Shown here in pieces: positions 1 to 12,023 of a stretch of DNA of 64,000 bases (position 1 is its first letter; each line of letters begins with the position of its first letter). The DNA comes from Owenia fusiformis. Taxonomy: Eukaryota; Annelida; Polychaeta; Sabellida; Oweniidae. A program made the translations under genes and the position numbers. The stretch lies in contig CAIIXF020000012.1 in assembly GCA_903813345.2 (NCBI GenBank), positions 28,036,684-28,100,683 of the forward strand. Reading direction: 5' to 3'. The notes beneath the pieces are model-generated. The model was not told where the DNA came from, did not search any database, and worked only from the letters and a program-made list of their open reading frames with translations.

Positions 1-513
1 ACACCCTAGGGATTACAGAAATGTATGTAACTTATTCACACCTTATGGGTGCATGGGAGCCCCTTGTTCCTACTATACTATTACTTTGACGGAACTTGTT
101 AACGGCCATACCTCTACACGTAGCTCAGTGAAACAGCTCCAAGTGTTTATTAGAGTCCTATTTAGCTTATCATTACATGATAATGATACCGTGACCACAA
201 GAATTCTGAGATAAATGAATCTGGAAAGAGCTGTACCACCAAAAAACTACCATTTTTCAGAAAAATGATTCTGCTCTACATAGCCTCAAAAATCACTCTG
301 CCATCTCTAGAAATTCTGTTTCTAACCAAACTTGAATATGTTTTCTGATAGATAAGTATTTATTAATAAATCTCGATTCATTTATGATTTTACTCGATAG
401 CTATGGCGCTGTACAGGACCAGAAAGGGAGAAAAAGCTTTTTATATAGGAAACCAAATTCCCGGCGTTATCCGCTAGCATCCCTACTCTGAACTATATTC
501 AATTTTAACTTAC

Positions 514-658
514 AGATTCGTTCTCTTTTCGTAACATCCCATTCCCTTGGAAAACGCGGCACAGCTATCACCGTTTCTTCTGGAACTATAAAATCAATTA
601 TCTGTGCTGATGCAACTCCAAACAAAAGTACCGCCAAAAGGAGCACTTGGTTCTTCAT
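514..658 (-). CDS. Gene A, first coding exon: secreted protein (partial)
   Basis: ATG at 658 opens a 48-codon exon that ends with one extra base at a good donor (T|GTAAGT). Residues 1-18 are a typical signal peptide: MKNQ, a run rich in Leu, Val and Ala, then a likely cut after ASA. The mature start is followed by a segment ending PREWDVTKRERI. The exon has the same phase, the same position of a KRE motif and a similar upstream region as exon 1 of gene B (16178-16265), so the two are paralogues. Exon 2 was not found in 1-513 and must lie beyond the window. Product family not recognised; a secreted or extracellular protein is inferred from the signal peptide only. Confidence 0.6.
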
Positions 659-705
659 TTCAGCTGTTTTCAGATTTCTCTTGTATCAGCTGATGCACTT
701 TGATC

Positions 706-716
706 GTTTTTATACC
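706..716 (-). promoter_or_regulatory. TATA-like element of gene A
   Basis: Read on the minus strand this is GGTATAAAAAC, about 50 bases upstream of the gene A ATG. The next bases, AAATTATAACATATGG (read on the minus strand), recur upstream of gene B near 16325-16350 beside another TATA-like element. A start codon this close to the TATA box implies a short 5' UTR. Confidence 0.45.
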
Positions 717-850
717 ATATGTTATAATTTACCCTTGGTGTATTATCGAATCAAACGTTCTTACTGCATTCAAATCCCGCCTTGTATTACTTATCAACTG
801 AGCTCCTAATAATATGCAAGTGTCTACTACTAGCCTAACAGAACAAATAT

Positions 851-2560
851 GCCCAAGTCGGTCTCTTTTACTTATCTTGATTTCTATTATGACCGCCTTG
901 TACCAAAGAGAAAGCCACGTGCTTTACCGACAGTTTGTTGATGTCGGTAGAATTTGACCAATCAACGACGGCCCTGTAGCGTTAGCTCATTATTATGCAA
1001 GGTCAAAAACAAGTACACTTTTCACTGGGACTTTTCACGAACAAATCTTGCACGAATCTGAGCACGAATTCATCATGAAAATACAACTATTTTATCAGAT
1101 AAATATCAATGAGAGTTTAGTGGATGCCGGGGCATCGATCGGATAACCAAAGGTGAGAAGATTTCAACAATAAACGTTGAAACGATCGCTGAACATGTAG
1201 GCTGAGATTCAATCACCGATCGACGACAACGAACATGACCCGCTACATTGGACTAGGTCTTCGTACAATTTCATCGCGAAATGAGTTTTAAATAAAACTT
1301 GAATCGCATGATTTAATTCATATTAATTACTCTTACCTTCCAATGTACATTTAATTACATAATATATTGTAACTCTAACGAAACACTCGATCAGATCTGA
1401 ATTTCAAGTCGTAGATGGGAAGTTTGTTTTGTTTATGCAGCTCAACCTGATAACGTTTTGATTGGTCATTCAGCCTGAAGTCACACGTAGTGTCCACGCG
1501 CTTCCTAGTCAACTCGTACCCAAGACAACTCGTACCCAAGACAACTTGTACCCAAGACAACTCGTACCCAAGACAACTCGTACCCAAGACAACTCGTACC
1601 CAAGTTATTTCCAGTATTATGGGTGCATATAAGAATACAAATTGAGTTTGTATAATAATGTTTAATTGTTATTATGTGAATCAAATAAGCCTCAATATTT
1701 TTTCTGAATTTAGAAGACATTTTTCCTGAATGGATTAAGCAAAGCATTTTGTTTTAACTTGGATCACCTTTTTTAAATAAAAGAAGTGCTTTGAAGGGCT
1801 TGTTCTCAACTTTTTTTGTCATACATATATATATATAAATTAATATAATTACAGCAGTAACCTTTCTACAAATGAATCAAACAATTAATTTAGCTAAGTG
1901 CATTTAGATAAAGTTAATAACGAAAGTTTAATCTGTTAATTTCTTTTCCATTTTGAACTTAATTGGATTATATTTGAGCACATGTATACGAAGTGTATTA
2001 TATCATGTATGAAAAATATAATATTATTTAGAATATTTTATTGCTAAATTTTATGAATGTGACTTCTTAGAATTAACATTCATTAATCTGATAATATGAA
2101 ATCCTAAATAGATTATCTGTTAAATGAGAAATTAGGCCCAAGGTTTGATAAATCTTTATATTTTTAATAATACCATCTTGAAGATTTCTTCCAAAAACTC
2201 TTCTACAGACTTCAAACTATTCTGAACTGTATGTAACAATTATAATATGTATATCTATACCCATTCCCATTTCAACACTTGATTGAAAACAAAACATAAA
2301 CTTGGGTACGAGTTGTCTTGGGTAGGAGTTGTCTTGGGTACGACTTGACTTGGGTACGAGTTGTCTTGGGTACGACTTGACCAGTTACCGTCCACGCGAT
2401 ACCTGTCAATCAATAAGGTTTCGCGATACCCCTGATAGCGTAGGTATTATGGAAATCTCGAAACCGTTGAATATTTCAGCATAATAACAGCGGAGATGTA
2501 TTGGATTGTACAAGGCGGTCATAATAGAAATCAAGATAAGTAAAAGAGACCGACTTGGGC
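851..2560. mobile_element. TIR element with identical 53-bp ends, hosting a second element
   Basis: Bases 851-903 and 2508-2560 are inverted copies with no mismatch that I can see over about 53 bp (GCCCAAGTCGGTCTC... at each end). Perfect ends suggest recent movement or gene conversion. No transposase is visible and no clear target duplication was found. A second foldback element (1501-2389) sits inside, so without it this element is about 0.8 kb. Confidence 0.6.
1501..2389. mobile_element. Foldback element with 17-bp repeat termini and 9-bp target duplication
   Basis: The 9-mer GTCCACGCG occurs directly at 1492-1500 and 2390-2398, flanking the element. Its ends are inverted and are made largely of a tandem 17-mer (ACTCGTACCCAAGACA with variants), about six copies at 1509-1605 and about five inverted at 2300-2385. 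The interior is AT-rich and non-coding. A 9-bp duplication plus terminal repeats built of tandem units resembles nonautonomous Mutator-like or Foldback elements; family assignment is inference. Open frames across the 17-mers are repeat artefacts. Confidence 0.6.
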
Positions 2561-3524
2561 AAGGCTATCTGTACTTTTCAGTACATTCAATATTATAAAT
2601 TGTATGATGCAAATGTTAAAGGATATTATGAATGCTTTGTCGGTTATGGCAAACTCAATATTTAATTTCAATATTTAATCCTTTCTATCTTTACGTAATA
2701 TCCATATTTCACAGACCTAATGCAAATGTTATTGAGGTAGACTTCAAAGTAATTCACGCGTTGCTGATAGTATCATATCTTTTAAACATCTCTTAATGTC
2801 ATCGCAAATATAATATTTTAAAAACATTCAATCCATCCATTTATTATGCAAAACCTAACGATGAACAGCACTGCCATGATGTCGTCGCAAATATAATATT
2901 TTAACTAGATTCAAGTTATCTATTTATTTTGCAAAAATATCCGAGAATGTATTATACTCCCGACTATACTATATTTACTGAATTAACGATAATCTTAATT
3001 GAGCAAACAGTGGTTATGGGACAATTTACGATAATTGATATTTCAAAAAATACAAATTTCGAAAATCAAAATATTCATATGGCGATGGTTTTATCTTGAA
3101 TTGCAGAGGGAACACATTATATTTTAAAGCGGCATCATTGGAACTATATTGGTACTTCGAAACCTGAGCAATTTTCAAATGAATAAGAAATTAACATATT
3201 CTCGTTAATCGTTCAATAAGTCTGGTTTAATTTCAAATAAGATAGTATTTATCACATGTGTGTGTGTGTCAAACAATAAACAAGTTTCCTTGGATATCAG
3301 TATTGAATTGTAAAAATAAATAGAGTCAACGTTATTGTTTGAAACTATAAGCCGCAAATTATTATTTATTATATTATTTTATTATTATGAACGACCCCTT
3401 TTTCAAAAGTGATAACTAAAGTAATGGGCAAGATACGTTCATACAATTTTACATGTACAGTTCTTCTCCGATGCCCTTACTATAGGATAAATAAATCACT
3501 ATAGGATAAATATTCAATACAATA
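2561..3524. other. AT-rich stretch without a gene
   Basis: No coding frame or RNA gene seen. It contains two related copies about 82 bp apart starting near 2799 and 2881 (GTCRTCGCAAATATAATATTTTAA), and a short TG run near 3260. Confidence 0.4.
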
Positions 3525-4172
3525 CAGGGTGTCCCGAAAGTATGCCCCCCCCCCCCCCCTAGGCAGACATATACCAGTGTCGTCATAGTATGAATCATAT
3601 ATCATTTTAAAGCTCACACAAAGTTACATTGATTCACCAAGTATCATGGTTCAACTCTCAAATGTGAAAAAATTACAGGCATTTCAAAATTTAGTGTTTG
3701 GTCAAAATGAAGTTCAATTTTACACCAAATCACTAGTCAATGTGTCCTTCCGGGCCATCGTAACAGCAGCAATTCTTTTCGGGTCGGATGGATATTGAGT
3801 TGGAAAAAGAGAACGGTGAGGGTAGAAACTCTAAGGAAACTCTTCTAAAGTCCCTTAACAGGTTTTAAGAGGGTTATAAAATACCACACCTCTATTTGAA
3901 GGGCTTTTAAGGTCATATATGAAAATAATTGGTGCTGTTAACATGGCCAAGGGGGGACTCATTCACTAGTAATGTGGAGTAAAATTGGACTTTATTTTGA
4001 CAAAACACTAACTTTTAAAATGACTGTAACTTTTTCCCATTTGGGAGTTAAACCATGATACTTGGCAGATCAATGTAACTTTGGATAAGCTTTAAAATGA
4101 TATATGAGATGTTTTATGAGGACACTGGAATATGTCTGCCTAGGGGGGGCCCCATACTTTCGGGACACCCTG
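3525..4172. mobile_element. Mariner/Tc1-type MITE
   Basis: Starts CAGGGTGTCCCGAAAG and ends with the inverse, between TA dinucleotides (3523-3524 and 4173-4174). The terminal inverted repeats are about 210 bp long and include a poly-C or poly-G tract next to TAGGCAGACATAT. No transposase is present. A shorter relative with the same ends lies at 26990-27169. Confidence 0.75.
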
Positions 4173-4198
4173 TACAATACAAAACAATACAATACAAT

Positions 4199-4600
4199 CA
4201 GAAGTTCAAATCTGACTTTAGATTTGATATTCGACTTTCATTGACCTTCTCAAGGTCAAAAAGGTATGTTTTAAACTTGCTTCAAATTGACCAATTCTTT
4301 TTTCAAAATCATCTACAAGTTCTCAAAAGTTCAAATCTGACTGTAGATTTGACCTTCATTGACATTCTCAAGGTCAAAAAAATATTTGACCTTCTCAAGG
4401 TCAAAAAGGTCTTTTTCAACTTGCTTCAAATTGACCAATTCTTTTTTTCAAAATCATCTACAAGTTCTCAGAAGTTCAAATCTGACTTTAGATTCGAGAT
4501 TTCATCTCCAATGACCTTGTCAGGGTAAAAAAGGTATTTTTCAACTTCAAATTGACCAATTTCTCAGAAATTCAAATCTGACTTAATATTGAACTAATAA
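4199..4600. repeat. Tandem degenerate repeat with GACCTTCTCAAGGTC cores
   Basis: About three imperfect copies (spacings of roughly 95-145 bp) of a unit with GTTCAAATCTGAC, TTGACCTTCTCAAGGTCAAAAAG and TTCAAATTGACCAATTC. One inverted copy lies in the GST intron at 47536-47680. The open frame at 4097-4528 is made of this repeat and is not treated as a gene. Confidence 0.6.
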
Positions 4601-5533
4601 TATTGTGAGCAACTAGGTGGTGACATTTTGTCATGTTAATGCCTTGTTTTCGTCCCCCACCCTCTGAATTTTCAGGATCGCATCAGGTCTTGGTTTACCA
4701 TGGACATTTTTGATGTGTGGGCAGGGGGATATGTTCGGGCCTCCTCCCCTTTACTAAAAGCTGGCTAGGGGCATGTTGCTCATACTGCATGTGAAGTATT
4801 AAAGATTGCAATGAATGAAATCATTTTCATTGGAATCGATAAAAAAGTATTCTGGCACTTACAATGACTAAGATGTCCAAGCAACATTTATCATTTCGGG
4901 TAAAGGCCAAACATTCATCATAGGGAACTACAAGCGGCATTCAAAATATAATATCATTCAAAAACACGCAGCGGGGGCAATGAGGGAATGAGAAACATCA
5001 TTCAAAGTTGTATGGTTATGTGTCGGTCATGGAAATAAAAAGAAAGCATAGCATGTTGAATAGAAATGTAAAGATTACATGCATCGCTATTCCCACAAAG
5101 TTATAGCATGATCATATGTGAAACTGAGAGTGAAATATATTGTTTCTTGGTTTGGCAATGACTCATTCTTTGCTGTAATTTAAATATAAACATAAAAATA
5201 CGAATACAACTACATGTAACTTTTGATTGTACCTTTATATTTCACATAATTTTAAAGTCGTTTTGTCACGCGGTAGTTGAGAGGTTAAGCTTTGCATATA
5301 TAATCGAAACTGAACCTGTACGTATCACTCGACCATATACAAATTCATGTAGCCTTCTCATATAAATAGCCGTTCAAATCCAGTGTTTGTTTAGACTACA
5401 CCATAGCGTGTAATGATTCTATAGTATGTCATTGATGCGGTTTATAGCTGGTTTTCTAATACATATTTTAAACGAGCTCGTTTCGTAAGATTTTTGGCGC
5501 TAAATCATGCATGATTGTGTGCGTTAGCAGTAT
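4601..5533. other. Intergenic, nothing recognised
   Basis: No gene, RNA or structured repeat could be supported here on either strand. Confidence 0.35.
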
Positions 5534-6480
5534 TTGCATTTCCAATCAAATCATTCTCTTGATACTAAAAGAGGAGTTGTCAAATCCCTCTTTAGGAGGG
5601 CAGAAACATTGGTAACTAAAGAGGAAGATCTAAAGAAAGAAAAGGAACTGGTTTGCCGATCATTAAAGGAGTGTGGGTACCCGGAATGGCTGATTAAAGA
5701 AGGTGAAAGACATGCGACAAATAATGTAAACAGAACAAGAAATGATGACGATATAAGGTGTACTGCAGTTCTTCCGTATATCCCTAGTATTTCCAACCAG
5801 TTACGGCGTATTTTTAAAAGGCATCGTGTCCGAGTATGTTTCTCATCGCAGAATACTATCAAGAAACAGTTGGTGCATTTAAAGGACAAAACTAATGATC
5901 AAAAGAAGTCCGGTGTAATTTACAAAATTGATTGTAAAGACTGTATTGCCACTTATGTAGGTGAAACAAAGCGGGAACTAGTTACTAGAATCAGAGAACA
6001 TCGTAGACCCACATTACTGTCGACTGGAGGTCTTGCTTCTGCGGTTATTGAACATTCCATGGAATATGATCATAATATAAACTGGAACAATGTAAAAATC
6101 ATTGATAATGAGAGTCATGATCTTAAACGTAGGGTTAAGGAAGCAATTCATATTAAAACAATGCAACCTAAAATGAACAGAGATAATGGGTATCAGTTGG
6201 ACAATTTGTATCATAAAATATTGTAAATTAAGAATGGTATAGCAAAGTATGCAATAGTAATATTTGAGTTTAATTGTTACCATAACGATGATATATTTAT
6301 CTTAAGGTTATTATTAGGTCATTCGTTTTTTCGTATCTATGTTTTTTGTTGTTGTGATTTTTTAGGTTACTAGGTCATTTGTTACATAATTAAATTTTCC
6401 ATTGTCTGTTTATGACGTCACATAAATGTATACATGCTGTTATATTTTGAAAAAGACTAAGGGATATTAGTCGAAAGTCT
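5534..6480 (+). mobile_element. Penelope-like retroelement, 5'-truncated
   Basis: The open frame 5534-6226 (230 aa) is the C-terminal part of a Penelope-like element. It begins in the region just after the reverse transcriptase (HFQSNH, GVVKSLFRRAE) and carries a GIY-YIG endonuclease module: GVIYKI, C-x2-C, TYVGETKR, R-x2-EH, followed by a conserved C-terminal helix region. The reverse transcriptase itself is missing, so this copy cannot move alone. About 250 bp of 3' flank follow, ending in a small hairpin near 6455-6480. The frame is uninterrupted, so truncation is fairly recent or this part has survived by chance. Confidence 0.8.
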
Positions 6481-6492
6481 CAATATATAGGG

Positions 6493-6633
6493 GTTATGCA
6501 CTGGGAGGTTTTGGATTCAGGGAATATCCCGAGGGATATACAATATATCTTCCCGAGGGATCGAAGGGACCGAGGGAAGATGTATTGTATATCCCAAGGG
6601 ATATTCCATGTATCCAAACCGACCGTGCATAAC
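6493..6633. mobile_element. Palindromic foldback MITE
   Basis: The whole segment is one imperfect palindrome. It runs from GTTATGCAC through GGAATATCCC and GGGATATACAATA to a centre near 6562, then back to GTGCATAAC. Arms are about 60-65 bp. It lies at the 3' edge of the Penelope-like remnant. Confidence 0.6.
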
Positions 6634-6636
6634 TGG

Positions 6637-6980
6637 TGTATCTCATACTTGAGTGGGTTTAGGGTAGATATAACCTTTTCCACCTTTTTCAAATGACAAG
6701 ATATTTATATTGAACATTTTCGTAATATTCTTTTTGTTCAATACAATGAAATTGTAACATTTAAACTTAAAAAATTTAAATTTTAAAATTAAAAAAGTAA
6801 AACTTTTGGTATTTAAACTTTTTTAAACTTTTGAAAAATTCCCGGGAGCGGGATAGATATATTATATCTGCCCGCATTTGGCCTGGAGCGGGACATATAC
6901 AATATATCCTGCCCGGTCCTCAGATACGATATATATTCCCGGGTGATATCTACCCCAAACCCACTCAAGTATGAGATACA
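6637..6980. mobile_element. TIR element (MITE)
   Basis: Ends are inverted over about 37 bp (TGTATCTCATACTTGAGTGG, then GGGTAGATAT). The interior is AT-rich, then GGGCGGGATATAT-like. No coding content. Confidence 0.6.
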
Positions 6981-7055
6981 TTAAAAATATTCTCTGAAGT
7001 AAAGAATTTGACTTGTTTCTGATATATTAACCAGAGAGATGAACTTACATAGAAC

Positions 7056-7300
7056 AAATTTTCATAACTTTCAACTGTAAGTCAAGCTATCTCGCCAGTC
7101 TTTTACCCATTCTCGCCCATAATTCAGAATGGACTCCCATTACAACCTTCCATCGCTACGTCTTGATTTTTGGGCATCAAACGCCGCAGTTTCTAAATCA
7201 TCCACACATCTCTTCAAATTTGACCAATACGTCCCGTCATCTTCCACTACGCCCCGCCGAGTCTATCACTATACACGTAGAGTTGCATTCTAAAACAATT
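7056..7300 (-). repeat. Arm of repeat family R1
   Basis: Inverted copy of 9386-9637 at high identity over about 245 bp, including GGAAGGTTGTAATGGGAGTCC (minus strand). The family also forms a compact inverted element in the GST intron (51120-51945). Together the two arms here bracket about 2.1 kb that holds two other repeats, so this may be one foldback element or two inverted insertions. Confidence 0.6.
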
Positions 7301-7654
7301 TGTCCATCGATGTGTCCGTTTTTGTAGGTTGCCATTGTCGATTCTAAATACAAATCGGATTGTGTTTTAAGATTTACCCATTCTTGTCTTGTTTTCAGGG
7401 CTGAATGTGTAAGGGTATTTTGCCATATTAATCCAGCTCTGCCTGGGTCTCAATTGCGGCTAAATGGGGCATGTATTGTAAATGATCACAGCTCCTGAAC
7501 CAGTTACCTGTTTGTATTGAAACTTTCAGGAACAAATCTCCATAGAACAGTTCTGGTTTGTGCAAAATCTCATTGATGTCAGTTATCTAGTTTAGGAGAT
7601 ATTTCCTATTTCTACAGTCTCCTTTTTCCCGGTCACCCTGTACTTTTGCGAGGA

Positions 7655-7830
7655 ATCCAGGCCCGCGCTCGGACCCCCCCCCCCCCTCCCTACTAAAAGT
7701 ACTTTCAAAATTATGCAGTTTTTCACCATTCTAAGCCCATTTCGGGCAAAAAATGTCAAAAGTGAACCCCCACCCAGTAATTTCTTCAATATTTGTGAAC
7801 CCCCTTGGCAAATCCTGGCTACGGGCGTGG
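7655..7830 (+). repeat. Repeat family R2, copy 1
   Basis: Shares order and sequence with 60766-60950: ATGCAGTTTTTCACCATTCT, a GGGCAAAAAATGTCAAAAG-like core, and an end reading CTGGCTACGGGC. The ends are weakly inverted (GCCC-TAGCCAG type). Probably a short nonautonomous DNA element. Confidence 0.5.
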
Positions 7831-8168
7831 AATCTTACATCATGTTAATTCAGAGGATACACGTGTGCAGGTTGAGATTTGACATACTTTAAACGTATAA
7901 TGTAAACCACGAATAAAATATTGACATGCGAATCGAAGCCTATGTGATCGAGTTACTTTGATCACCTACACTGATTGGTGACAACAACTGCCATGCTAAT
8001 GTTTAATCACCCGTGTGAAGCGTTTGTTCTTACCATTAACTCAGAGACATATAAAATGTCTCTGCTTCCTCATAATGGCGGTAAAATGAAGTATGCTACC
8101 TTCCCATTGAAGAGTTCAACTAATTTCGTCCAGTGCAATCAGTGAAAATTGAATCAGTGAAATGTACC
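7831..8168. other. Non-coding, nothing recognised
   Basis: No supported feature. Confidence 0.3.
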
Positions 8169-8670
8169 GGTGTAAAAGAAATTATGGTCCCCTGGGGATT
8201 ATGGTCCCCTTTCTTAACGGCCCTTACTGGCCCCGATTGTGTATAAATAATAAGGAAAATATTTGTAATTAGGTCACCATATAAATCAATAGAGAGTAGG
8301 ACCATAATTTGATAGGACCACCTACGCTTTTACACTGGTGTGAAAGAAATTATGGTCCTCTGGGGATTATGGTCCCCTTTCCCAACGGCCTTTACTGGCC
8401 CTGATTGTGTATAAATAATAAGGAAAATAGTTGTAATTAGGTCACCATATAAATCAATAGAGACTAGGACCATAATTTGAGAGGACCACCTACCCTTTTA
8501 CATGTAAAAGCGTAGGTGGTCCTATCAAATTATGGTCCTAGTCTCTATTGATTTATATGTTGACCTGATTACAATTATTTTCCTTATTATTTATACACAA
8601 TCAGGGCCAGAAAGGGCCATTAGGAAAGGGGACCATAATCCCCAGGGGACCATAATTTCTTTCACACCGG
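8169..8670. mobile_element. Trimeric MITE: two direct units plus one inverted
   Basis: Three ~167-bp units: 8169-8336 and 8337-8502 are direct, 8503-8670 is inverted. Each runs from GGTGTAAAAGAAATTATGG through GACCATAATCCCCAGGGGACC-like sequence to CCACCTACGCTTTTACA. Because the last unit is reversed, the outer ends match as an inverted repeat and the whole may have moved as one unit. Confidence 0.65.
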
Positions 8671-9385
8671 CTTTGTTAGTACTTTGCCTTGGATGTCATA
8701 CAGTACATTATTAACACTGTGGCATGATGATGAACTTAGAAAATATGTATAGTCATGACAAAATGTTCTTTGTGATATAATATTGTATAGTATCATTCTG
8801 ATACGTATTACATGTTTATGTTTAATGCATAAAATTCATAGCCAGATCAATAATTCGGAGAGAATACGCTGGACGATAGAATATTAAAAACTATAAAAAC
8901 ATTCTTCATAGAATTAAGCAAATAGTGTTATTATCATTTAAGTAGTAACTGCATATGTTTAAAACCACTCTGTTTAAATACAGGTCAATAAATAAATATG
9001 ATGCAATGAAAATTGAAGCTTTCTGTCGAGAGCAATAGTCATCACAATAGTATAGCGTTTTTTCTTTTACATGTTACTTTTTGTACATCATTGATTGATC
9101 CGCTCTAATCTGCCCTCGGCCGATAATTTATAAATTATTTATGTTGAACATTAGCAAAACAAGATTCCAGATTTTATCGTGTTTCAAACCAGACACTTGG
9201 TTTCCTCACAAAATCAAATACAGGACAATTACATATAATTAAAGTTAAAAAGCAACATCTTCACAAACATTTAAATTATCAATATCCTGCAATCAGTTAT
9301 AGTTATACTCCGTATGTATGCTAAACTTAAGACTAGTGTTAAGAATCGACCAAGGCAAACCTATGTAAAATTACACAACGATGAA
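8671..9385. other. Non-coding, nothing recognised
   Basis: AT-rich, no convincing coding or repeat structure seen. Confidence 0.3.
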
Positions 9386-9885
9386 CAAAATGTTTTAGAA
9401 TACAACTCCACGTTTGTAGTCATAGACTAGGCGGGGCGTAGTGGAAGGTGACGGGACGTATTAGTCAAATTTTAAGAGATGTGTGGATGATTTAGAAACT
9501 GCTGCGTTTGATGCCCAAAAATCAAAACGTAGCGATGGAAGGTTGTAATGGGAGTCCATTCTGAAATTATGAGCGAGAATGGGTAAAAGACTGGCGAGAT
9601 AACTTGACTTACAGTTGAAAGTTATGAAAATTTGCTTTATCTCGCAGCTGGGGACCAAAACCCCGCTAAAACGAGGTACTTTGTACACGAAAACAATGTA
9701 TCGACTGAAAGGTATTTCTGTGAAGCTTTGTACGGAACAAGTTTGAAGAAAAACGGTGAAAAGTGAGACTCACAATCCTTGATTTTCAAACACTGGGGTA
9801 GGTTTTAAATTCAAATTAACGGTTTTTCGGGACGGAGTGGTTTCGATACGTCCCGAAGAGATACTACCGCGTGTTTGTATCCTCC
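9386..9885 (+). repeat. Repeat family R1, longer arm
   Basis: 9386-9637 pairs with 7056-7300 as an inverted repeat. 9430-9885 also matches the right arm of the GST-intron element at 51475-51945: GGAAGGTTGTAATGGGAGTC, GGGGACCAAAACSCCGCTAAAACGAGG, AAATTCAAATTAACGGTTTT. Confidence 0.6.
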
Positions 9886-12012
9886 AACACATGCTTAATA
9901 AAGTTTTACAAAGACAATCCAAATAATTCAAAAATTAAATAATGATGATCTAAACACCTTTATTAATAGTACAATAACGTCATTTCTAAGGGCAATATAG
10001 TGAAATATTGGACCGAGGGCCGAAGGGCTGAAAATCTTACGCACTGAACGATATCTAATATCCCGGGGAAAAAATGCCGATCCAGAATATATTCTAGACC
10101 GGTCCATATGGACCACCACTATGACGTCACATATTGCTCAGGTCGATATAGTAAAATAATGCCTTCTAAACTAGCACTAAAACCCCTAGAACTGACCCGG
10201 CAAGGTGGTAATAAGTAGTTTTATTTCTCAAAATAATAATCTAAAAATATTTTTTTCCCAAAGATGATATTCTAATGTTTGGACGATACAAAATATTGGA
10301 CAGCCTAATCTAGACAACTTGAATTCACGCCAGAAATACCTACACTCAATCATATATCTCCATTGTCTGCAATCGAAGATATGTTATCAAAATGTACCTT
10401 CTGGCATAGTTTTCACCAAAATAATGCATCAATATAATAGTAGTGTATATTAATATGGCCAATGTGTTTGAGGATACAAATATTTGCCAAATCGTATACA
10501 TATAGTAAAAGATACTTAATCATGTGACTAAGACATATCAAGCATCCCGCTTTCAAGAGTTGGTAGCTCATACATTTTATTAACATGCTTAAAAATATCA
10601 ACGCAATCGATACATTGTGGGTTAAGAAATCCGAGTTTATATTTGCCAAAAGAATAAAAATATTTCCTAATTGTCTAAAAATCCATCATTAAAATGATAT
10701 TTTTAAAAAAGATGAGCAATATTCCAAACAGGTACCTTGTGGTAACGATTGCTTAAAGTCTGGTCAACAAAAAATAACACATTGCATGTCCATGAAATCA
10801 ACATATATGTCGCAGTCTCTAGTACAACAACAGATTTTTAAAATAGCAATTATCCTAAATTGTCCCTTATAGGGAAATGTCATCAATATTTGATAGTTAC
10901 ATAAGCACGACATCAAAAATATCATTAATATCAAAGACAATACGATGTACTATTCCATGAAAACCTAGATGGTCGAAAAGAATAGGACTTAAGCACTACC
11001 GCGGAATAAAGATTAAACCGATGAATGGGTTCTGGAACTAAAAGAAAAATTCAAATACAAGAAATCCAAAGTGGTCTCCTAAAAATGCAATATGGCCTCC
11101 TGAAAGTTTTATAGCTCCAGAACTTCGATGAAAGGATTAATTGAACAATATCTAAAAAAGCCAGTTTTTTATGTATTGGAGACATGGTTTCTGGTCAAGC
11201 CCTCCAACTTGCACACAAGCACGAGGGCAATGACAATATACAACTAGTTCGTGTAACAAAACGTAAAAAGATGTGTTGTTTGAGATATGCATAGGTATCA
11301 GAGTTGTATGTGGACAGTGGGAGAAGTGTATTTAGCGATTTGGGTAAAATCTTAACTATATCATCTCATGTTCACTATTTTACCTTGACACGAGGATAAC
11401 TTCAACATATTATATTGAAGGATATCAGAGATTTATCATTTTGAAGTTGATTACTGAAATATGTTTTGATTTCGTCTACTTCTAGGATTGTGTACTGACA
11501 TGGATGACATCATCAAAAACTGTGTATGAATTCCTCAACTGTTTTTCGCAGAGGCCTCATTCTGGATATTGGTCACATGACTTATGCATGGGAAATCCAA
11601 ATAGACTTTGAGTAGGAAGCACATTTTTCTTCTTTTGATATAGTAGGTCTGTGAAGGTCTTACACAATGCAGATTCCTTAAGTTGAATTGTAACCATATG
11701 GTGATTTGAGAGCTGACTTTTCGGCTCAGTTAGTAATTAGCATTTCACATCTTCTTATATGGCTTTAAGTGAAAAAAATGACAAACACAAACCTAGTAAA
11801 GAACCCAAATAATATTTTTCAAAATGTAATTTAAAACTAAATGGATGTTTACATTTTAAATGTAATTTCATTTTTAAAGGTTGCTATAACGTTCTGGATT
11901 GGTCATTTACATGTTTGCCGCATGAGGATCTCCACCCTTCAGCTCAAATGAATACTGGATTTTCCATCCTCCGTCATTGTAACTCCGGAAAAAAGTCAAT
12001 ACTCTGAAAACG
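9886..12012. other. Two kb without a recognised gene
   Basis: No exon with good splice sites and coherent frame was found on either strand. Further exons of gene B could lie here but I could not identify any. Confidence 0.3.
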
Positions 12013-12023
12013 AAAACGAATCG

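Noticed and set aside
1375-1747. Repeated GTSCLGYELSW peptide frames
   Set aside because: Translation of the tandem 17-mer in a foldback element end.
6440-6482. Hammerhead ribozyme at the 3' end of the Penelope-like element
   Set aside because: A hairpin followed by CGAAAG is present, but the CTGATGA core is not, so a ribozyme cannot be supported.
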